Shown here: positions 1 to 10,502 of the stretch, in pieces | Position numbering within the stretch: the first letter of the stretch is position 1 | Layout: each line of letters begins with the position of its first letter | Origin: Takakia lepidozioides | Taxonomy: Eukaryota > Streptophyta > Takakiopsida > Takakiales > Takakiaceae | Assembly: GCA_030704615.1 (NCBI GenBank) | Contig: CM060734.1 | Coordinates: forward strand, 34,362,042 to 34,426,041 | Length of the DNA: 64,000 nt | Direction of reading: 5' to 3' | Made by a program: the position numbers and the translations under genes | Notes under the pieces: generated by a model | Seen by the model: only the letters and a program-made list of their open reading frames with translations | What the model was told of the DNA's origin: nothing | Databases searched by the model: none

Positions 1-2640
1 CCGTTTGTAAGGACCCAGCCAGGATTTCTTAGTTAGAGAGCATGGCACCTTATGAGGAGGGATTTTCCTGCCAAGTGAAGATGGCACCCTTGTGCTCTTG
101 TATAAGCCTTCTGACGAGGGAAAAATCAAAATGCGAAATCCTTGCTGTTTCTTTACGCAGGGTGAGGCCCCTCATTTCAGGAAGGCCCCTGTCATGGGGC
201 CTCACCCGACACTAAAATACTTACCCTTGGCACTGTAGGATCAATGCCCAGTTGGGACCAGTATTGTGCCTGTATGCGTGGTTGAACCTTGGTAAGGAAT
301 ATAGATATGAATACGTGTATATTGAAGAACATACCATGGGGGTATGTACTCAGTTGTACATGTATTGAGGGGAGTATGTCCTTAGGGTTTCACCCACACA
401 TACCATACCAGTATGGGTAAGCACACGCGTAGCAAGGTCCCCATACCAGTGTTGCAGGCGAGGTCAGTGCGGATGGAGCTAGGTATGAGTGTCAGTTAGT
501 GCAGCTAGTCTAAATCTGTACTATCATTTTGTTAACTCAAATTATTTTGTTGCAATTTAGACTTCATTTGCCTTTCACTGCTTCATGCTACTTTGGATTA
601 CCTCTGTCTAGTACTGTTTCATAGTTCAAACCACAATTAGCTTTGTGCTTTGTTCTATGTATGGTGAGCAATAGAAATACCATACCAATGCTCATATGTC
701 TAGGTAGTATCATTTTTGTTCAAAGACAATACCAATACCACGATGTACTTATTGAGCTTTCCATTAAATAGCTGATGGTTCGACTCCTATATAAATATAA
801 ATATAAACAGTTCAAACAGTTTACATAGCAAGAGAGAGAATTTTTGTAGAAAAGAGCGTCAGATGTGAGACTCTCTACAAACTCAGTAGCACTCACCAGC
901 AAGCCCAATGACACAATCCCCAAAGAACAACCTTAATCTAATAAAGGAGGTCATTTTGATTGAGAGCCTAGCGAGCCGTCATGACAACTACAACTGAAGC
1001 ACAACCCCCATTTTTGATCTACTTACACTATGCACCTTCAAGCACATAAGGATTGATTGAATCACATATCTAAAAAGGGTGCTTGCTACGACCTGGAGCA
1101 GCCGCTACCCTAGTCGTCCTGGAGCCACCACTCCAAGCTCCTGCTAGAGCAACTCACTGGCCCCACCACCCTCCTGCCACCACTCCTGTCGTCGTTCTTC
1201 AATGCTCCATAAGTTTCCAGATCGTAGGTTGTTCTAGAATATTCCTAAGCCCAACCGCCCCGTCGTTTTTTTCTAGAACTTTCCCCTATTTCTACGCAGG
1301 GACCTACACCTGCCCTCATTATTCGCACGTTCCAGTGGCCCAGCCCGCCCTCCCCATTGGCTGGGCCATTCGTCTTTTTCTGACCTTTCCGGTTAACGCC
1401 TTGGGATCCTTCATTTTCAGACCCTTCATTCCGTTAATTAATACAGGTGGCCTTATTACATTGGCCCCCTCTTTTAACTCCTGGACCACGCTAATTCCTA
1501 GACCACTCTAGAATTAACCGGCCCGAATGCAACTACTTTACATATTTATATGCAGACCAAAATATAAGTATTCATACCAGCCTATTCATATCCAAGTTGC
1601 TCATACCTATATAGATGTACCTATACCAGCCTAGTATTAAAAAAAATGGGTGGGACCTCTCATACGAGGACCACTCTGATGGATGTACGTCTTTGGTAGT
1701 TGAGTATTAAAAAATGGACGTACGTCCAACTCTGGTTGGGACCCATCACCCTTGCCATCTGGAGTCTCTCAATCCAATTTGCCACATCCTGGCTTTCTCT
1801 CCCGCAAAAAAAGTACATCTATTCCGGAGGGGCTCCTCATTCTAAACGTGTTTACTTCTATTAAATCCTTTGATATCTAAAGTCTCATTCACGGAATTTA
1901 AACCATCTCTCATTGTGGAGAGGATGTCTTGTAAGAGTTGCGTATCCACCTTGTGTTTAAGTTCTCAACCAAAGTACAATAATTTTTTTGATTCAACAGT
2001 GAATGACTTTGATGCAAACAATTCCATTGACAGACCTAACCATGTGTCTAAAATATTGGGCCCATCCTCGACAAGGGGCAGTAGCCGTACGGCGAAGTGG
2101 TTTTTAGACACGCCAACTTGGCCGGAGTCTTCTCTCTCTAAAATACGATATTCTTGGCTCATTCTGTGGCTGTTGGTCAATGATTACAATGTCTCCAACA
2201 GCAGGGTTTGTAGAGAATATTGAACTATCTAGGCTTGGCATTTTGAAAACACTTTGTTATTCAATTCTATCCCTTGTACCATTCCCATATGGAATTTCCC
2301 ATTTGTGAGCATCTCCATTCCACCTCCCCATGTCACTTCCCTATATTCAAGAGTATTTATGCTCTCCCAATTACCTTCAACCCTTACCCATAGGATACTA
2401 TTCTTCTCCCTCCTGCATGAGTCTAATGTGAATGTGTCCATCATAAAGTCTCCATGCCGGGTTGAATAAGTAGACTCTTGGATCCCTATAAGTGCGATTA
2501 GCACTGAAACATAGCAAAATATCTCATATTCTAGGTTGCTCAGGAATAAGATATTGGTCTCTTCCTAGCATTGAACAAGACTATTACCCCTTTTGAGACT
2601 AAGTTGTAACGTTCATGATCTTACTGCATCTACCTTTGTT
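1..2640. other. No supportable gene; flank of an LTR/PBS
   Basis: Both strands carry only short ORFs without recognisable domains. The stretch is AT-rich, with many short variants of a CATACCA/GTATG motif between about 270 and 700. The right edge (2651 and below, minus sense) directly follows a tRNA-type primer-binding site. Part of this stretch could therefore be the interior of a degraded LTR element, but I see no gag or pol motif in it. Confidence 0.5.
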
Positions 2641-2651
2641 GTGAAGACCTA

Positions 2652-2664
2652 TGGCTCTGATACC
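2652..2664 (-). promoter_or_regulatory. Primer-binding site (initiator-Met tRNA type)
   Basis: The minus strand reads GGTATCAGAGCCA, the usual plant LTR-retroelement PBS. It directly follows the TGACA end of the LTR at 2665. It faces leftward, away from copy A, so this LTR also acts as the 5' LTR of whatever lies to the left. Confidence 0.7.
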
Positions 2665-3061
2665 TGTCACACTTGCTAACAAAGCTCATTAGTCACAACA
2701 ACAAAAGGGGGTGTCGTGCGCATACATATCGCTACACAACTACATCGCTATCCAAACCACACCACACATAGATGCACAATAAAGTAGTCTGCCACAATCA
2801 GGCTCAAGTCGAGAGAGATGAGTTGCGCGACTGACGCTCTCGTGAAGATAAGATGGTTCAGGTGTCAAGCTCAAAATTGACACCTGACTTAACACTTGAA
2901 CTAAATCCAAGTGTTAAATACAAATAACTAGTTTTATTCTAGTTAGTTTCACACTGTGTTTATTTAACTTGACAGCTGTCGTGCGCATACATATCGCTAC
3001 ACAACTACATCGTTGTCCAAACCACACCACACATAGATGCACAATAAAGTAGTCTGCCACA
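2665..3061 (-). repeat. LTR of Ty3/gypsy copy A (3' LTR)
   Basis: This 397-bp unit on the minus strand starts TGTGGCAG just after a polypurine tract and ends GTGACA just before a PBS. Inside it an ~85-bp segment occurs twice, at about 2978-3061 and 2708-2797. The two copies flank a ~180-bp block (2798-2977) that starts TGTCAAGTTA and closely matches the start of the separate LTR-like unit at 13780-14357. The outer bounds (TG...CA, PPT, PBS) are clear. The origin of the internal duplication is not. Confidence 0.7.
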
Positions 3062-3062
3062 A

Positions 3063-3073
3063 TCGCCCCCCTA
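3063..3073 (-). promoter_or_regulatory. Polypurine tract of copy A
   Basis: The minus strand reads TAGGGGGGCGA immediately before the TG of the LTR, the expected place for plus-strand priming. Copy B has the same layout at about 40617-40627. Confidence 0.7.
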
Positions 3074-3321
3074 GCTGGTGGATAGGTCCCTCTAACTCCA
3101 GATAGCTACAAGATGTAATAGCCACAGCCGTACTAAGTTCTCTATCACTGGCCCTGTTGTACTCAAACTCTGTAGACCAAGAGGCCGGGTACAAGAGTAG
3201 CCCCATCGTTAGTCGCCGTCTTGCAATCTGTGAACTTGAGCCAGGATCTCGTGTGTTCAAGGTCTCCTAGTAGCTTGGCCTTGCATTTCTTGTTAGCCTC
3301 CCATGGTTGTATCCACTCCCT

Positions 3322-6300
3322 CTATCCAATGCATTGTGGACATAACCAATCCCCATCCGGAACCATCTCAAGAGGTGGAGTCAAGCATCCCATATGCCAA
3401 CCTCTAGAGCATCGATCACACACCAGCATGGTGGCTGCCCCTTTAGCAGACCCACACAACATGCACCTCAAACTTGCAGATACCACTGCCAGGTTTGGGT
3501 CAATCCTGCCATCGACATTCGGAAGGTGACATGGCGCACAATTACGCACATGGTCCTTCCAAGTTATGCCATCCCGACCCTCCAAGACCAAGATGCGTGA
3601 GGGCAAGACCTCTCGAACCCTCAAAATAACACGTCTTGCAGTCATATCCAAGGTCGTAGGAGCAGTCTGCTGTAGATAGACATAGTCACCAGGGTTGAAT
3701 CTCCGAACCCCAGGACGATAGCCCCGACCACGTATGGTAGCATACCTCAACGTATCACGGTGTTGTGCAATGGCAAGGTTCTCGAAAGCCATGGGCATGA
3801 CTTTCTTGAACAATTCTGCACGCTGCTCACATGCACGTGCCCACACGTCCGGATCGTCAAGGTTAAGAACTGTAGCAGCTTCTCTGCGAATGGATGTAGG
3901 CAAATCCGGCTCTCGGCCAAAGAGAAGAAAGTATGGTGAGAAGGAGGCAAGTGATGTTTGCTTGCTGAACCTGTAGCCCATGGCTAACCAGGGTAACTGA
4001 AGGTCCCAATCTCCTAGGTGTCCCTTCTGCAAGCCATACTTGCGCAAACCCCTCTTTACTATCTGAACAACTCTCTCTGCCAAGCCATCGGCCTCAGGAT
4101 GATCCCGAGAAGTGGTGCGGTGGTTTATCAAGGCCTTGTCACACAAAGCCTGAAACTCCCCCAAGAACTCTCTCCCTTGGTCCGTGAGTACCTCAGCTGG
4201 AGCACCGAATCGGCTAAGCACACAATCCAAGAATGCATACGCAGCTCCCTCACTAGCCTTATATGGAACCAATTCAATCCACTTGGAGAAGTGCTCCACC
4301 ATCACCAATACGTACTTGTTGTGACGCATGGTCAGTGGCAATGGCCCTGCGAAGTCAAGACTCCACCTGTAGCCCAATCCCATGATCGGAAGAGGGTGCA
4401 ATTGTGGAGTAGGGGCGTTGAATGAAGCACGCACCCTGTCACACACCATGCACCTAGCCACAAATTGTTGCACCTCTATGTGCATACCACGCCACCAATA
4501 CTGCCCCTGCAGTAGACTATGAGTGCGTCGTACCCCAAAATGCCCCAACTCCTCATGGGCATGCCGCACTAACCGTGCCCGCTGTGTTGGGTGAGGCACA
4601 ATCCTCACTCGACCATCCTCCCACACTCGGAGCAGGTGTGTCCCCTCCCACTTGAACCTCTTGGCTCGTTGTAGGATCCGATCCCTCTCCTTGGCAGTCA
4701 CAGTGGCTGCAGTGCCTCCAGTGCGGAGGTAGTCCAACACAATTGAATCCTCATGTATATCTTTGGCGCCACCTTGCTCATTGCTGGCCTCAGGGTCCTC
4801 AGACACTTGATCTATAGTCATCCCTGTTGCAGGTCCAACCTGGCCTCCCGCTGCCAAGATACACAGGAATGCAGATGCATGCCATCCGGGCACCATCTCC
4901 TCGTCCGTCTCACCATGCCACCGAGCTCCAGTGTCATCCTGCTGGCTCGTGCATGGATTGCGACTCAACCTATCTGCATTGCGATTGACCAAACCCGGTC
5001 GATGCACAACCTGAAAGTCATATTCTTGAAGGATGAGTGCCCACCGTGCAAGCTTCCCCGTAAGCTTGTCTGACTCCATCAACCACTTGAGTGGTTGGTG
5101 ATCCGTGACAAGGGTGAAGAGATTGCCGTATAGATAGCACCTGAAGTGTGCCACGGCCCACACTGCAGCTAAGCATTCTCCCTCATATGAACTATACTTA
5201 GACTCTGCAACGTTGTTCGAACGGCTAGCATAAGCCACTACGAACTCTCTTCCCTCATCATCCATTGTGTGAGCACCGCTCCAAGCCCCAGCATGCTCCA
5301 ATCTGTATGCAGCTGAAAAGAACGCCCCCTAATAGGCCGTCTCAAGATGGGCGCCGAGGTCAACCTCGCCTTGAGCTCTTGAAAAGCTTGTTCTTGCTCA
5401 TCTTCCCACTGACACTCCTGGTCCACCTTGGTCAGCTTGGTTAGAGCCTTTGCAATGGCACTAAATCCCTTAACAAACCGTCTATAATAGTTTGCTAACC
5501 CCATGAAAGCTCGAACTCGGCTCACATCCATGGGGCGTGGAACCTGTGCAATGGACTCTACCTTAGTCTGCTGTACCCCCAATCCTCCAGGATATATCAT
5601 GTGACCCAGATACTCAATCTGGTTGTGGAAAAACTTGCACTTTCCCGGATGTAACTTCAATCCGTGCGCCCTCAAGCGCTCAAATACCCCCTGAAGGTGT
5701 CTCTCATGCTCCTCCACCGTAGCACTAAAGATGATGATGTCATCTATGTAGCACCGAGCAAACTCCACCCCTGCTAGAATCCTGTCCATGACTCTTTGAA
5801 ACTCAGCAGGAGCGTTTTTAAGCCCAAATGGTAAGAACCGCCACTGGTATAGGCAATCCTTCCCGTGCTCATTGATCCCCCAGAATGCCGTCTTTTGCTT
5901 ATCCGCCTCCTTGATCGGCAACTGGTGATATCCGGATCGTAAATCCAACGTGCTAAAGACCTTGGCATGCCCAATGGCATCAAAGATCTCCTCTGGTGTT
6001 GGCATGGTGATTACAGTCCGGTAATCACCGCACATACGTCTCTCCGTCCAATTGCCAAAGACATCCTTCTTGGCTGGCATCACTGTGGCTGAAGCATACT
6101 CTCCCCCAGATAGCTCCACCAAACCAGCCTCCCAAAGGTCTTGAGTTCTCATCTGAATCAAGAACCTCTCCATGTCACTGTATCTATAGGGTCTCCAAAA
6201 GATTGGCATGTCAGTAGCCAATTCAATGCGAATCTCTTGACCCTTCAGTGCTCCTAAGTCCTTCAAACTGAAGGCAAAGTAGTTCCTGTAAGCCCTCAAG

Positions 6301-6425
6301 AACCGCCGTATACGTCGTCTCTCTCCTCCCGTGACTATAGGTCCAACATCAGGCTCCCAGTTGTCCTCCGTGACTGCAACCTTGAGTCCAGCAGGCTTAG
6401 AGGTAGAAGACGCGTCCCGTGGTTG
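3322..6425 (-). pseudogene. Copy A pol, downstream half: RT, RNase H, integrase, PHD finger
   Basis: The reverse transcriptase lies at about 6250-5480, with the catalytic YIDDI box near 5740 and the primer-grip-side motif FLPFGLKNAP. RNase H follows, with TDWSMLGLGAVL and VTDHQPLKWL. Integrase follows with an HHCC zinc site (HEELGHFGVRRTH then CMVC), a D,D,E core (LDFAGPL, DQGREFLGEF, GLAERVVQ) and a Gypsy-type C-terminal domain. The last ~50 residues form a C4HC3 PHD finger (CMLC, LVCDRCSRGWH, GC, WLCPQC) and no chromodomain is seen. A frameshift near 5270 separates RT from RNase H. The segment is in frame with the upstream methyltransferase across the UAG at 6426-6428. Confidence 0.9.
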
Positions 6426-6428
6426 CTA
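6420..6428 (-). promoter_or_regulatory. In-frame UAG in CARYYA readthrough context (copy A)
   Basis: The minus strand reads TAG CAA CCA (6428 to 6420). The codons before it encode AQEVAA and those after it QPRDAS, leading into RT with no frame change. UAG followed by CARYYA is the tobamovirus-type context known to promote stop-codon readthrough. Copy B has a stop and hexamer at the same place (44008-44016). The function is inferred; the sequence and its sharing are seen directly. Confidence 0.7.
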
Positions 6429-7690
6429 TGCTGCAACCTCTTGAGCAGTGACCACTGCCTCCTCTGTCCGTGACAATGTCTCACCCTGCCCCATCATCCC
6501 ATCCTTGAGGACCTCCTCAACCCGAGACAAATCCCCAACCTGATCCATCACCGCCGCCTTGGCTGCCAACTCTTTATGAACCTCGAGCACCTCCCACGTG
6601 TGCCATGGATGCGGCCTGCACCTCGTGGTCCCCACCTGCTCGCCCCCACTCGCTGCCTGTACCGTCTCGGTAGGCAGGGAGACCATGAAGGGAAGTGTAC
6701 TTCGCACTCTGCGCTGCTCAGCCATAGCCAAGCTGATGATCCAGGTCAAGCAATTGAGATCCATTGCTTGCCCCAACACCTGACGACGTGATGCCTCAGA
6801 AAGAGAGGGCACCGCCGTGGTACCAGTGGTAAAACCCATCGCCCGCTCGCGCTCGTCAGCATTGGGCTCCACTAATTGTTGCAACTGGCTATCCCACAAG
6901 AGGCCAGGTCCACCATCCCGAAAAGCATGGGATCCTGGGAAGCTGAGCAGTGTAGGTAATGCTGCTCGTGGTTGACCCACCCTGTTGACCACTGCCAAAG
7001 GCGAACGGTCATCGTGTCTCACACGTTGAGACTGCCTCCCTGTGTCCAAAATGCTATCCACTGTGAGGTGTGCTGGCCACTGCACCCCATCAAATGCACG
7101 CTTGAGCAGTGCGGGTGGCATCAAGTTAGTCCACCATAGTCGTGGACGATGAGCCCGTGACCCCACTGCAGCTGCATCCAGCAACAGTGCTGACCCAAGC
7201 CACGACCGGACTTGATGCACACTGGCCATCACCCTGGCCCGAGAATCACCCATCAATGGCACATTCTCCAAGATGTATGCTGGAGATACAGCTTGATGAA
7301 GCTGCAAGTGACGCAAAACCCGCACCATCTCCCAAAACAGACCCGTCCTTGAGTCTCGCAATCCATTGCCATACCCGGCTGATGAATGCCCTTGGCAGGG
7401 CCAACCTGCCACTACCAGATCAATGGAGCAACCTGCTCCAAATCCTGCGCCCCCTAGCAACAAAATGTCTGCTGCAAGGCTTGTTGGTATCCACGAACTA
7501 CAGACACTGGCAACAAATCAGGGTACTGATGTACCAACTGAGCAACATGGCGTCGTGAGACGCGTCGTGTCTCATCCTTCTCCACATACAGGTAACGTCG
7601 AACTCGTACACCTGTCTGCAGCACTGCAGCCAATCCAGTGCTGATCCTGCCAAACAAGTCCAGAAGGCATATGCCTTCATCCGGGCACTG
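6429..7690 (-). pseudogene. DNMT3-like C5-cytosine DNA methyltransferase domain inside copy A
   Basis: Motifs appear in the normal, unpermuted order. Motif I is LLDLFGRISTG (near 7660) and an acidic motif II is YLYVEKDE. Motif IV is WPCQGHSSAG with the catalytic Cys, and motif VI is YILENVPLM. Motif VIII is SRAHRPRLWWTN. The motif IX-X region is ERERAMGF followed by RRQVLGQAMDLNCLTW. The AHRPRLWWTN box and the C-terminal RR-x-LG stretch resemble DNMT3 more than MET1 or CMT, and DRM enzymes are permuted, unlike this. A frameshift near 7460 splits motif II from IV, so this copy is broken. About 90 codons of low-similarity linker follow, to the UAG. Confidence 0.88.
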
Positions 7691-9017
7691 CCACACAAGA
7701 GGTGTGGTGTCCAATGGCGACAACTGAGGTGGTCCTGGTGCAATCACCGCACTCTCCTCTTCTCCTGACGGTACGAAGGCCTCTACCCAGGCTTGTTGCA
7801 CCCGTCCATCAGCAGCCTGCTGCAAATCCTTACTCGTACCCCACAATGGAGTGTGAGCAACCATGGCGGGCAACTCCGCCGTACCATGCATGTCATCCTG
7901 CTCTGCGGGAGGTGGCACATCCTCTGCATGGGCATTGCCCTCCAGCAACTCTCCAGGCCAACTAACTGCAGCTGTAAAGGCAGCTAGTGTTGGCATCTTG
8001 CCCCGCTGGGCAGCCGCAATACCTCCAATGAATGTCACAGGGAGCTGTACACAACGACCCTCCCCTGACAGCCATCCAGGCCTATAGGAAGCTGACTCCT
8101 CCCAAAAATCCAGGGTGAAGCCCATGGGGTACAACACTGCCCCACCAACCAGGACATCGTACGAGACCGCGTCTATCACAATGGCCTTGGCTCGCATCAC
8201 TGAGCCATCTGTAGGGTGATCCGGCTGTAGTACAATGGCCAACTCACGCCGTGTCATGCCCCGAGCCTACTCTGATCCTGCCAGAGATGTCTGTATCTGG
8301 AAAGGACAAGGCTCCATATCCGCCTCCATGAGGCCCAAACCTGCAATAGCAGCTCTGCCCAACATCAGTGGCTGAGCTCCCGAGTCCAACAAGACCCGCA
8401 GTGGCCGGTACTTCTTGCCTGCCGGTCCACTCAAAGTGAAAATGCCATCCTGGTTGTCTAACAAGACAACTCCAGGTGTTACCATGGCGCGCTCAAAGGC
8501 TGGCCTAGCTGGCAGCTCCGTCAACCTGGCAGCTGCAGCTTGCCATGGCGCAACCATGGCAGTCTTGACCCTCAAATCCGAGGATCCCTCTCCCACTACA
8601 CCTTCCACTAACTCCGCAGAAGATGAAGTGACCTCCCCACTCTTACATAGTGTTGCTGCTAGTCTGAACACTACAGCTGGTCTTACCCCGGCGTCGCAAT
8701 CATGGTTGCCAAGAACAGTGGGGCTTGACACACAGAGGTGGCTGCCCCCAACAACACACCGGCTGCACTAGCCTGGGTAGCAGGTGTCAGTGCTGTCACG
8801 TGTAGCTCTCCCCAATGGCATAGTAACCTCCGCCTCGGTAACATCGGGCGAGAACTAGGTGCCATGGATGGCGTCGACACAGTCTCCACCAATGTGAATG
8901 ACTGAGGAGCCTCGCCTGACGGCTTGCCTCCCCATGCTGTGGATCCAATTCCACCTCTGCACCTCGTGGCTAAGGAACTCGTGCTACTCCTCGAGTCACG
9001 GCTGCAACAGACTCCAC
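7691..9017 (-). pseudogene. Copy A aspartic protease and flanking linker
   Basis: A retropepsin-like core is visible at about 8400-8300: VLLDSGAQPLMLGRAAI, with the DSGA catalytic triplet, then GLGL and a second half ending near VSYDVLVGG and LYPMGF around 8150. The upstream linker (9017-8500) is Ser/Pro/Ala-rich. The frame changes near 8730-8800 and again near 8260. The protease leads directly into the methyltransferase. In copy B the same join is in one frame apart from a stop, so PR and DNMT were once one polypeptide. Confidence 0.82.
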
Positions 9018-10502
9018 CTACACTAGTGGTAGTGCTGCTCCGCACATGAATCCCATGCCTCCCATATCTCCTCCCTTAGGCGCAGGAGGTAGACCATCCC
9101 GCCTGGGAGCCGGTACCGCCTGAGCTGTAGCCATGGCAGCGAGCCTCTGCTCTAGCTGCTGAAGCCGGTTGGCCATGCCTTGGTCAACACCCTGACCTCC
9201 GCGTCCTTGGCCATGTTGAGCTTGCCCTTGGCCTGCACCTCGTGCCCGGCCACCTCGTCCTCTCTGGGCTGGTCCACCTCGCCCCCGGCCACCATTTTTC
9301 CCTTGGAACTGGCCTGGGCGCAACTCAGGATGCAAGTCATAACACTGGGCATCTCCATGCCCATACTTGCCACAATGCCCACACTGCAACTGTGCAGGCT
9401 GTGCTTGTGCCGGCCTTTTGCCACTCTCTGGGCAATCTCTCTTGACATGGGGTCCTCCACATGTCCACATATCACCCCTGGTTGTTGTTGGCTTGCAAAA
9501 GATGCACGGCCTCTGCACCTGAGGTCCCCTATAAGCTCCATGGAACTTGGGTTGGGAAACCTTGCCCCCCTGACCACGCTGTTGGGCAGTCCCTTGTGCC
9601 TGTGGGCTGGCAGCTGTGCCTCGTACAGGCATGTCCTTGCCAAATCAATGGTAACAACTCGCTCCTCCACCATGTTGAGCTCAATCCGCTCAGCCAACAG
9701 AAACACATCTGTTGATGTGGGTTGGGCCGCTTGTAATAGGGTTGCATCCCGCACCCTTCTCCTGAGCTCCTTGTCCAAAATTCCATACCAGAATTGGATT
9801 GCCTGAGCTTTAGTAACCCCTTGGGTCACACTTATCAAGCGCCTCATACGAGTGTAGGCCTCTCGCAGGCCGGGTTGAATCTAGGCACATGTGTTGTAGT
9901 CGTGGCAGGAGGAGTAGTAACACCTTTTGAACTGGTACCACCTGCAGAAGTACCGGCACTACTTGTTCCACTACTAGTGCTGGCAGTGGGAGATATTGGT
10001 GCTGATGCAGCTACTGGTCGCGCCGTGCCTCGAGTAATAGAGACGTAGTCAAGTGACCAATACATCCTCCACTCCTCAATCTCTGCTTCATGTCCTCGCC
10101 TGAACTCGTGGTAATCGTCCATAGGCGGGCTTTCCAAATTCTGGAACAGTCCCTTCCACGCCATGAATAGGGTGAATAGCTGTGGATTACGCATCTGCTG
10201 CAAATCACACCAGCTGTCGAACTCCTGGATAAAGTCATCCAACTCGATTGTGCTTACAGCTCCAGAGTACCTACGAGGCCCCTTGGTAGCTCCATACATC
10301 TCCTCCATGTCGTCCCACACAATGGCGAATGAAACTGCACACCTGTTGATGAAGCCTCCGAGTCTGTGTCTGACTCTGCACTAGTGGAGGTGTGAGGTGA
10401 AGGTGGTCTGAAATGAACACCCTCGTCTGGTGAACCCACTCTCACTGCTACTGCCTGTAGCCGTACTCCCCTCAGAACCCCTGGGTAACTCCGTGATGAC
10501 AC
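9018..10502 (-). pseudogene. Copy A Gag
   Basis: Gag aligns with those of copies B and C. It has an N-terminal acidic/Ser-rich leader, then the capsid part (ELDDFIQEFDSWCDLQQM, AWKGLFQ, YHEFRRGHE, VYWS-like WRMYWS). A second conserved part (RMRRLISVTQG, FWYGILDKELRRRVRDA, LLAERIELNMVEE) follows. A basic Gly/Arg-rich tail carries zinc knuckles: a CX2CX4HX4C knuckle starting CGHCGKYGH, and a more decayed first knuckle around 9470-9440. About 115 bp are missing near 9880 relative to copy C, and several frameshifts are present. Confidence 0.85.

Noticed and set aside
1083-1511. 142-codon plus-strand ORF rich in Pro, Ala and His
   Set aside because: Low-complexity composition, no domain, and no splice or promoter context. 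Probably chance.
2708-3061. Direct repeats at 2708-2797 and 2978-3061 as a CRISPR-like or target-site duplication
   Set aside because: Only two copies, inside an LTR defined by PPT and PBS, in a plant genome. They are internal LTR duplications.
3221-3529. Plus-strand ORFs across the retroelement copies, for example 3221-3529, 9180-9806, 20071-20637 and 22418-23218
   Set aside because: They lie opposite recognisable minus-strand pol, gag or transposase coding sequence and have no motifs. They are shadow ORFs.
8267-9045. Frameshift between Gag and protease as programmed -1/+1 frameshifting
   Set aside because: Copy B has Gag, PR and DNMT in a single frame, so the frame changes in copy A are most simply decay.
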